Assembly: GCA_001839685.1 (NCBI GenBank)
Contig: MLAK01000887.1
Location: forward strand, 21,858-51,063
Direction of reading: 5' to 3'
Length of the DNA stretch: 29,206 bases
Source: Tritrichomonas foetus
Taxonomy: Eukaryota > Parabasalia > Tritrichomonadida > Tritrichomonadidae
Made by a program: the position numbers and the translations under genes. This document shows positions 18,166-25,306 of the stretch, in pieces. Within the stretch, counting starts at the first letter, position 1. Every line of letters begins with the position of its first letter. The notes under the pieces were generated by a model, which had not been told where the DNA came from, searched no databases, and worked only from the letters and a program-made list of their open reading frames with translations.

Positions 18166-18675
18166 ATGCTTCTCTTCTTTTTCACATGTGTTCGATGTCT
18201 AAAAGATGGAAAGAAATCTGAAACATGTACACAAAAGTCACTTATTTTAAAAGGAGTCATTGAAAGTAGTGGTTATAGTACTGCAGCAGCCAAATATTCT
18301 ATCCAACAATGTGAAAATTACTCAATATCATGTATTCAAGATGCATCTCAGAAATTCTATAATATGCCTTTACACATACTCCTTGATTCAGGACCAAAGA
18401 AGTTTTGTCAAGCCAAACACAAAAAGAATTATAATTCGAAAAGATCCAACCGGTGTAACTGGTGTCTTAGTTCAGTTGCTTTAATAAAATTATGGAAAAA
18501 TAAAATGACTGACGAAAAATTCATTGATTATACCAAAGACTACTGTAAAACCTGTGGTAGGTATCATCAGGGTAAAGGTTGCAATCAAATATTTCGAGAA
18601 ATTAAAAAATCAAGCCATTTTGATGATAATAAAATTTGCCAAGAACTTGCAATGTGTCCAAATTTCGTCTTTTAA
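18166..18675 (+). CDS. Saposin-like (SapB-domain) secreted protein
   Basis: A 169-aa cysteine-rich protein. A very short hydrophobic start (MLLFFFTC) could serve as a signal peptide but is shorter than usual. Two SapB-type cysteine modules follow: a less regular one from about residue 8 to 87, and a clear one at about 104-164 with CNWC, then DYCKTCGRYHQGKGC, then the closing ICQELAMC. Saposin-like proteins bind or perturb lipid bilayers. Trichomonads encode many, some related to amoebapore-type pore formers, so membrane attack in the phagosome or on host cells is possible, but lipid binding alone is equally compatible. The ATG follows AACAAATTCTC. It stands alone and converges with the helicase gene. 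The weak leader may mean an alternative upstream exon or start. Confidence 0.78.
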   Translation: MLLFFFTCVRCLKDGKKSETCTQKSLILKGVIESSGYSTAAAKYSIQQCENYSISCIQDASQKFYNMPLHILLDSGPKKFCQAKHKKNYNSKRSNRCNWCLSSVALIKLWKNKMTDEKFIDYTKDYCKTCGRYHQGKGCNQIFREIKKSSHFDDNKICQELAMCPNFVF

Positions 18676-19131
18676 GGTTTCACTTGGCACAATCATCTTT
18701 TGCATGAATTTGAATTAATCATATAATAATGTTCTGGAGTAGTATACAGTTTGTATTTGATATAATAAAAGAAAAACTAATTTGACTAATAACTGTTTCA
18801 ATGTTTTTACTTTTTTATATTTGGAAACTTCTTAAATGTTTCAACAATGATCAAAAATGTCTCTCATATGTCTTAATAATTTTCCGACTTTACTCTATAA
18901 AAAATTCTAAAAAAGAGGAAAGACTAAATCCATTGTGGAGAATTCATTTTTGATTCCTATTTTCTCTAAAAATAAACCAAATATCAAGGTTACAAATTCA
19001 TATAAATAAATCCCACCAATGAGTAATTTTAATATCTATTTTCACAAATTGAGATGAATGAGGTAATAATTAATGGAGAAAAAAAAGGTATAGAAACATC
19101 TATTACGCAGGAATACATTGAAAGCGTAAAT
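18676..19131. other. Intergenic stretch between converging genes, nothing recognised
   Basis: AT-rich spacer between the 3' ends of the saposin-like gene (+) and the helicase gene (-). I see no coding frame, RNA gene or distinctive repeat. Confidence 0.6.
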
Positions 19132-21726
19132 CTACATTTCCATGTCACTTTCACTGTCTTGAATTATTTTCCAAGTTGCTTCATCTTCCATTTCCTCGAG
19201 AATAGCTAGCTGTTCAGCAATAGTTCTGGCTTCTTCACAAATTTTTTTGGCCATTTCATCAAAATCCGTTTCATTCAGTCCTTCACCTAATTTTGGAAGG
19301 ATCATAACAAGATCTTTTGGTGTAAGTTGGGCTACATCTGTCACTGTTTGATAACCATAGTCAATTAAAGCTCGAGCAAATTCTCTTCTCATTGAAGGAA
19401 TCATCATTAATTCAATCAAATCGCTTTTTACACCAAAACCTAATCGTTTTGTAAACTGGGAAAGTGCCACAGCTAATGTGTGTAAATTCATCGACTCACA
19501 AAATTTTGTTGCTTGACCAGCAAAGGCAGAAGCATTTGATTGAAGCATTTGAATTGTTCCTCTATCAATTTTATATTTTCTTTCGATTTTGGCCATAGGA
19601 ACTTCCTCAATAATTTGGGAAAGGATGCAGGCACCATATATTTTCTCAAAAACAATTTGTTCTTCACTACTACTTAATGTGTCTCCATGGCCAGCGTAGC
19701 TTTTTATAATCAAAGCTCGCAGCTGGTTGATATTTTTGCTCGTGATTAATGAAATCACGTGTGAGTATTTTTCAAAGATGCTTTCCCAGATTGGATCTTG
19801 GAATGAGGGTAGTTTCATTCCAATTGAAGACGAAGACGATGATAATTGAGATGGAGTACACAAATAGATTAAATGGAGGTTATCAATGAGACAAATAGAA
19901 TTTAGTAATAGTTTGGTGGATTCATTTAATTTAATTCCATCTTGAATTGTTAAATTAGCACTGGAAATCGCGTTCCCAAGGATAGTTGGAATATAGTTAC
20001 TTAAATTTATCGTTTTAATGAGTTCCAAACTTAATAAACGACTAATTGAACTCTTTATTACTGTTTCGTTTGTTTCATTAAAGCTAGTTTTTGCAAAAGT
20101 TAAAATCGTATAGATATCAGTAGCTAATCCAAGTGATAATGCTTGTAGAACATATGTGTCTATGTAAGTGGTGTTTGAAAGAGCAGTAGTTATCGATGGT
20201 AGAGGTTTGGAGATATGTTGACTTATTTCTTTTAACTCTTGCTCATTTCTAGCAATAACAACAACATCGCCTGCTACTTTCTCAATGCGTCCACTTCTTC
20301 CAGCCATTTGAGCAAATAATGATTCTGGTAAAATCACTTTCTGGCCATTTACATATCTGTAAGGTGAATAAATGACAACTCGTGATACACTTCGAATATT
20401 TACACCTGCACTTAAAGTAGTAGTGGCCACAATTATTGATAAAGATCCTTCGCGCAATCCTTTTTCTATGATTCGTCTTTCTTCTAAAAGTAAACCAGCG
20501 TGATGATAGCCAATCCCTTTCATAAAACACTTGGATAAAATTGGATCAATTCCCGCAGGTGACTTTGCTAATTCATGTGAAAGTTCTTTTCTCATTGTTA
20601 TGACTGACTGTTTTGGAATTGGAATTTCTTTCAAACCATCAATATTATCGTTGATGTGATTATATAAAAACATTGCTAGTTTTTTAGTATCATTTCGAGA
20701 ATTAACAAATATTAAAACTGATGCACTATTTGATTTTAACAGGTTTGTTCGAACTATTGGAATGAGGTTATCTTTATCGATTGGAATCGAATTACATTTA
20801 TACAATTCTATTAATTCATTTCGATTTCCATCATCAGTTAAACAATTATTAGATGTCTTACTTGTTTTGTTATTTGATGGAGTGTTTGATGTGTTGTTTG
20901 GAATTCTTTCGTTTTCATTATTCAGACGATACAAAAATCCATCATTCGAAGAAATGTACCGTTCCAGTTCTGTATTTCGTTTGCTTGAAAAGTATGCATA
21001 TCCATTCATTTTTAAAGATAATTTTTTCGCATCTTCTTCGTTTAAAGTCGCAGTCAATGCCAAAATTCTTGGTGGGCACCTCATGGACATCAATTTCATG
21101 ATTAATGATTCAAGTGTCACACCTCGCGTTTCGTCAGAAATTAAATGAACTTCATCAATCACTACAAGTTTTATCTTATTGTCGTATTTTCCAATAATAG
21201 CTGAATTGATTAAAGAATGCGCTTTTTCGTATGTACAGATTCCAATTTGACCACGAAAGAAGTCTCCACTTCCTACGTTTTGAAAGAATGGTTTGACTGA
21301 AAATCCTTGAAATTTAGTTTCAAATTCAATTGTTTTTTCGGCAGCCAACGCAACAAAAGGCAAAGTGTATAAAGCCTTTGAATGCGGCTCTTCTTCTAAA
21401 AGTTGAGCAATTGCAACTTCTGCTATCAGTGTTTTACCTCCTGATGTTGGAGCAACAGCAACACAGTTTCGCTTGTCTTCCCAATAATGTGTTGATAATA
21501 ATTCTTTTTGCCAACTTCTGAGTCTAGTGATTGGTTCACTTCCATTAATATACTGGTGTTGTAAAAATGCAGGAATGAACAAATTTCCCATTTCATCAGT
21601 TGTGTCATAATCAATAATTTGTTTGTGATTCTGAGAGTGATAATTCTTTTCATGAAGAATTTTTCTCTTTTTTGGTTCAAACATCAGTTCTTGATAAAGT
21701 TGAAAATCATAAATCGATTCCATCAT
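19132..21726 (-). CDS. HELQ/POLQ-like Ski2-type DNA repair helicase
   Basis: 864 aa from ATG 21726; a second Met follows at 21723 and upstream codons are not ATG. It is an SF2 helicase of the HELQ (HEL308)/POLQ-helicase group. Motifs in order: LRSWQKELL (Q-like), APTSGGKT (motif I, about 92-99), TYEKAHSLINS, DEVH (191-194), RGVTLE, TAT (motif III, about 225-227), YHHAGLLLEERR (about 407-418), TTTLSAGVN (about 435-443) and QMAGRSGR (motif VI, about 473-480). The C-terminus has the winged-helix and helical regions, ending with helix-hairpin-helix-like VAQLTPKDLVMILPKLGEGL. An Asn/Ser/Thr-rich insert lies at about 270-300. Such helicases unwind forked DNA at stalled replication forks and in break repair. 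No polymerase domain follows, which favours HELQ over full POLQ. It is divergent from the tRNA gene 84 bp away. Confidence 0.92.
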   Translation of the reverse strand: MMESIYDFQLYQELMFEPKKRKILHEKNYHSQNHKQIIDYDTTDEMGNLFIPAFLQHQYINGSEPITRLRSWQKELLSTHYWEDKRNCVAVAPTSGGKTLIAEVAIAQLLEEEPHSKALYTLPFVALAAEKTIEFETKFQGFSVKPFFQNVGSGDFFRGQIGICTYEKAHSLINSAIIGKYDNKIKLVVIDEVHLISDETRGVTLESLIMKLMSMRCPPRILALTATLNEEDAKKLSLKMNGYAYFSSKRNTELERYISSNDGFLYRLNNENERIPNNTSNTPSNNKTSKTSNNCLTDDGNRNELIELYKCNSIPIDKDNLIPIVRTNLLKSNSASVLIFVNSRNDTKKLAMFLYNHINDNIDGLKEIPIPKQSVITMRKELSHELAKSPAGIDPILSKCFMKGIGYHHAGLLLEERRIIEKGLREGSLSIIVATTTLSAGVNIRSVSRVVIYSPYRYVNGQKVILPESLFAQMAGRSGRIEKVAGDVVVIARNEQELKEISQHISKPLPSITTALSNTTYIDTYVLQALSLGLATDIYTILTFAKTSFNETNETVIKSSISRLLSLELIKTINLSNYIPTILGNAISSANLTIQDGIKLNESTKLLLNSICLIDNLHLIYLCTPSQLSSSSSSIGMKLPSFQDPIWESIFEKYSHVISLITSKNINQLRALIIKSYAGHGDTLSSSEEQIVFEKIYGACILSQIIEEVPMAKIERKYKIDRGTIQMLQSNASAFAGQATKFCESMNLHTLAVALSQFTKRLGFGVKSDLIELMMIPSMRREFARALIDYGYQTVTDVAQLTPKDLVMILPKLGEGLNETDFDEMAKKICEEARTIAEQLAILEEMEDEATWKIIQDSESDMEM

Positions 21727-21743
21727 GAACAACTAAAAAAACA

Positions 21744-21759
21744 ACTTCACGAGTGAAGT
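21744..21759. repeat. Short palindrome in the helicase/tRNA intergenic gap
   Basis: ACTTCAC, GA, GTGAAGT: 7-bp perfect arms around a 2-nt centre, 18 nt upstream of the helicase ATG. This is a possible binding site for a dimeric regulator, though chance is also possible in a gap this size. Confidence 0.35.
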
Positions 21760-21810
21760 ATTATTATTAAAGAATTATTGGGTTCCTTAAAAAAATTGAA
21801 TTGATCGAAA

Positions 21811-21881
21811 GAATCGTTTGTCTAATGGTAGAATTTTACCTTGCCAAGGTAGGGGTCCGGGTTCGATTCCCGGACGATGCA
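21811..21881 (+). tRNA. tRNA-Gly (anticodon GCC)
   Basis: A 71-nt cloverleaf. The anticodon arm is TTACC, loop TTGCCAA (GCC at positions 34-36), GGTAG. The T arm is CCGGG, loop TTCGATT, CCCGG, and the D loop contains the invariant GG (TAATGGTA). The acceptor stem pairs GAATCGT with ACGATGC except at position 2, where A faces G71; the discriminator base is A. The D stem has a C·A mismatch in the standard register. The B box GGTTCGATTCC is intact and a T6 run (21885-21890) follows as a pol III terminator. No intron and no encoded CCA. The body is clearly tRNA-Gly; the acceptor mismatch makes full function uncertain. Confidence 0.95.
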
Positions 21882-21884
21882 CGA

Positions 21885-21890
21885 TTTTTT
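21885..21890 (+). terminator. Pol III T-run terminator of tRNA-Gly
   Basis: Six T beginning 4 nt after the discriminator base, the normal stop for eukaryotic tRNA transcription. Confidence 0.8.
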
Positions 21891-21921
21891 CCCTCCTTTG
21901 ATCCGAACCCGAAATTGATAA

Positions 21922-23103
21922 ATGAATATCTCCCTTAACTTCTTGCAAATAAATTCAATTTCTAAATCTCCATTTTTTATTCCATCTATTACATCCAAGA
22001 ATGCACTTTTTACTATTTCCAATTCTCATTTTCAAAAATCTACATCCAATGTAATCTACTCCAACACCCAACTTACTCAATATTCAATATTAAAGTCTTT
22101 ATTCATTCAGTTTGCATCTCGTTGTTTAACATTTAACTCAAATTATTCATTTAATTATTCATTTCACTCAAGAACCATTCCCATTAATTCCTTTTCATTG
22201 ATTGAGGATTGCAAATTTATAAACATTCATTTCAATGAATCAAATGGAGGCGCACTTTATTCTTTAATGCCGATCATAATCAAAGATTGCATATTCCAAA
22301 ACTGCTCAGGGAATAAAGGTGGTGCTATTCATTCACGAAATACTCTACAAATACTTTCCACTTTAATAATCAACTGTCAAGCCACCACAGGCGCGTGTTT
22401 TTTTGTAGATGAATCGAAAAATCTTTCTGTCAACTTTTCTTCACTGTTGTTTAGCTCAGCAAATGTTGATGGCTCATTTTATATAGAAAAAACCCAATAT
22501 TCTGATATTCAAAACGCAAACATATCTGGATCTTTTGCATTCACCCAAAATGGAATTGGTGAACTTGAAAGCTCGAAAATTTTTTTCGCTTTTGTTGAAT
22601 TTTCAAATTCTTCGGCCAAAGATCGAAACAGTGGTCTCAGTTTCTGGGGAAAAACTAACTTCACTATTGAATATTGTCGATTTGAGTTCATTCAATGCTT
22701 GGAGGAAGTTCAACCGTCAGCAGCTGCAATTTGGTTGGATGATGAAAGAATTTCAGGTACAATTCAGAATTGCGATTTTGATGATACTGGATTTGATTTT
22801 GATGGGTTTAGTATATATGTAAATTGTGCAAAACACATATATATAACTGGCTGTGTGTTTTCTTATAGTTTTGCGAGATTCTTAAATGATCAAAATAGCG
22901 TTTCTTCTTTAAATAATAACGATTTTAATTCGATGAAATTTTTGTTGAATTTGTCACAAATTTCTTATGGAAATATGAAAAAGAATGTGAATATAAAGAT
23001 ATATCCAGTTAGAGTTATCTTTGTATTTGGTGTTATTGTTTGTGTATTTATGATTTTTATTGAGTTAATGTGGAAATTTTCGAAGAGATTCCACAAGAAA
23101 TAA
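21922..23103 (+). CDS. Pmp-like right-handed beta-helix membrane protein
   Basis: A 393-aa protein. Repeated short strands of the form I-x-x-C-x-F and N-x-x-x-GGA (NGGALYSL, KGGAIHSR, IEDCKFIN, IKDCIFQNC, TIEYCRFEF, TITGCVF-like turns) match the parallel beta-helix of trichomonad proteins related to chlamydial polymorphic membrane proteins. A single membrane helix (about 368-388, VIFVFGVIVCVFMIFIELMW) and a short basic tail (KFSKRFHKK) complete a type I surface protein. These are considered adhesion candidates in trichomonads; a surface role here is inferred. The first ATG lies 41 nt after the tRNA with in-frame TGA and TAA just before it. No signal peptide is visible at that start, so the 5' end may be truncated or altered. 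N-glycosylation sequons are frequent. Confidence 0.75.
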   Translation: MNISLNFLQINSISKSPFFIPSITSKNALFTISNSHFQKSTSNVIYSNTQLTQYSILKSLFIQFASRCLTFNSNYSFNYSFHSRTIPINSFSLIEDCKFINIHFNESNGGALYSLMPIIIKDCIFQNCSGNKGGAIHSRNTLQILSTLIINCQATTGACFFVDESKNLSVNFSSLLFSSANVDGSFYIEKTQYSDIQNANISGSFAFTQNGIGELESSKIFFAFVEFSNSSAKDRNSGLSFWGKTNFTIEYCRFEFIQCLEEVQPSAAAIWLDDERISGTIQNCDFDDTGFDFDGFSIYVNCAKHIYITGCVFSYSFARFLNDQNSVSSLNNNDFNSMKFLLNLSQISYGNMKKNVNIKIYPVRVIFVFGVIVCVFMIFIELMWKFSKRFHKK

Positions 23104-25306
23104 AATCGAGATCATTTCACGATGTTATTTTTCCCCTAAAGAATCTCTTAGGATAACATGACACTTTGTAAACTAATTTTTGCGGTGAATTTTGTATTTT
23201 TTTCTTCTTTTTCCTTTTCGTATTCATCAAAAACTATTCGCTTGAATAACAATATTTAATCCAATTGCCATGTCTATCATTAACAAGAATGTTTGATTAA
23301 TGAAAGTTATTGAATGTCTGATTAGAGAAGATTCAATTCTTTATCCATTATTTCCAATTTTGTCTTTTGCAAATTTATTCTTCATCAACTACTATTGTGT
23401 TTGATATATATTATTTTCTAATTCCCAATCTCTTCACATCTTTCTTTTTGGATAACAGTCGTAGAATTAGATATTGATTCTGCTAAACAATTACTGGCAG
23501 AAATGTTCAAAACAAATCAAGTTCAAAAATTACATGCTGAATTCATGCATGAGGACGATTCATTTGATGATACAATTTCACAAGCTCATAGTTAAATATT
23601 GCGCAATTTGACGATAATTTGGAAAAATAATCAACATATTAATTAGTGTACACTTCTAGAACGGTCAATTCGCAGAGAAGAAATTCTTGTAGATGATCCA
23701 TAAATGAAGACCTTGGTTTAATCCTTGATCACACACATGCTAGATTCTCGAATCTTGCTCTTGTTAACACATCAAAGTTTTCATGAGAAACTCTGAACTT
23801 CAATTTTAACCAACTTATTCACAATAATTCAGAAGAATATAATGAAAAGCTTACACCCCAAACTTTTATGACATTAATAGTCATCATTTTTACTTATGTA
23901 ACCCACAAGATATGTCTTGCATTCACCTTTATTACATGGAGACGAATCTAAATCAGTGGTATTTTCAGAAAGATATTTTGGAGTTTTCTATATAGAATAT
24001 TTTTGGAATTGTTGAAAAGACGTTTTCGAGCAATTGAACAGAAACATTATAAGCAAATTAGAATAAATTCAATGCGATCTTTAATATTGATATTATCATG
24101 GACACACATTTAGTACATATGTTTGTATATGTCTATTAATGATTTTTTATTAATAAATAAAGGATCCTAATGATCAACCCATTAATTTTTCGAATTTCGA
24201 AAATTTTTTCACTTCAATTTTTTTGTTTAGGTTGTTATCATTCAATAAATCTACTTCACAAAGATGAAGAGAGAAGTCTTAGATGCTACTTCGATGATCT
24301 ACATTGTCTTCTAAAATTGAAACGTCTTTTTCACTCAGAGAAACATCTAAAAAATGAAATTTGGATGTTTGTTAGCTGGACTTGAGTGAAATCATTTACT
24401 TTTCAAGTTCCATACAGATCATCATTTTTAAAATGCAAATGTTGCAATGTAAAAGCATGAATTTTTTGCAACCAAAAAAATAATAATAATTTAAGAAGAA
24501 TTAGTTTTATTATAACAAAAATTCAGAAACAATTAGATGTAAAACTAGTTTTTTATATTTGTTTAAGGTGTCATTTAAACATTTGGGAACTCAAATTGCT
24601 GGTAAAAGAATTGATAAAGGTTAATAATGAAAACGAGAAATTACAAAATGAAATTTTTGAGACCTCATTAAGAAGAATAAGGTAATGACTGGTAGAGCAT
24701 TTTTGGTCCAAGATATAGATAAAGACCGTTATCAATTTTGGATCTTTGGATCGAGGCGAATCAGCCAATTGGTTTTGGAATTTCACTGTTGCTTTGATAT
24801 TCGAATGTCTCTCTTCCGAAATCCTCATTTGACGAAATTCCAATAATTCTCCAATAACCCCGTTTTGGTTATAGAAAGACGAAAATTCTATTTCTCACTG
24901 AATTATTGAATAATATTCGCTTTTAAATGGTAATTTGTGGCTAATTCGACGAGTTGAGAATTGCTGCGGAGTTTCCTGGATTTATCGCTGTTTCTGTGAT
25001 TCAGACATAATTTTTATTGGATTGCCTTATTGTGCAAATCAATACAAGATGCGATGTACAGACTGTGTGAAATGTAGATTGGATTTTTTATTAATAAACG
25101 GAATAGTTCTCAAATTTGAAAGCTCTCAAAGAATTCATTCAAATTCACAAAGTTGATTGATGTGAAGCAACTTTTTGTAAAGTTGATTATTAAGTTTCAA
25201 CTCACTCTTTTACATTTAATGTTGTCGAAATTTGGATTGATTAATTGTTTTTGACAAAAGAAAACAAAAAGAATAATCATTGAAAACATAAAAACAATTT
25301 ACACAA
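23104..25306. other. 2.2-kb stretch without intact genes; degraded coding-like DNA
   Basis: The best remnant is at 23461-23866 (separate entry). A plus-strand frame from about 24461 to 24667, lacking ATG, reads protein-like and ends in a short coiled-coil piece (VKELIKVNNENEKLQNEIFE then LRRIR and TAA). Other short frames, at 24170-24385 and on both strands around 24570-25160, have no recognisable content or lack ATG. No RNA gene, transposon end or satellite seen. Confidence 0.5.
23461..23866 (+). pseudogene. Decayed gene: one reading frame with at least five stops
   Basis: A single plus-strand frame keeps protein-like composition for about 400 bp although it is cut by stops. It starts VELDIDSAKQLLAEMFKTNQ and runs 44 codons to TAA (23593-23595), then gives IWKNNQHIN, TAG, TLLERSIRREEILVDDP, TAA, MKTLV, TAA, SLITHMLDSRILLLLTHQSF and further pieces to about 23866. 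Stops without frame changes suggest relatively young loss by point mutations. No start codon is found and I do not recognise the family. Confidence 0.5.

Noticed and set aside
20762..21148. 128-codon plus-strand frame opposite the helicase
   Set aside because: Antisense shadow of the helicase gene, whose motifs are unambiguous.
24170..24385. 71-codon plus-strand open frame
   Set aside because: Short, without motif or conserved feature, in a region full of remnants; not enough to call a gene.
24935..25156. 73-codon plus-strand frame with several cysteines
   Set aside because: It starts at TTG and the cysteine spacing matches no domain I know; probably chance.
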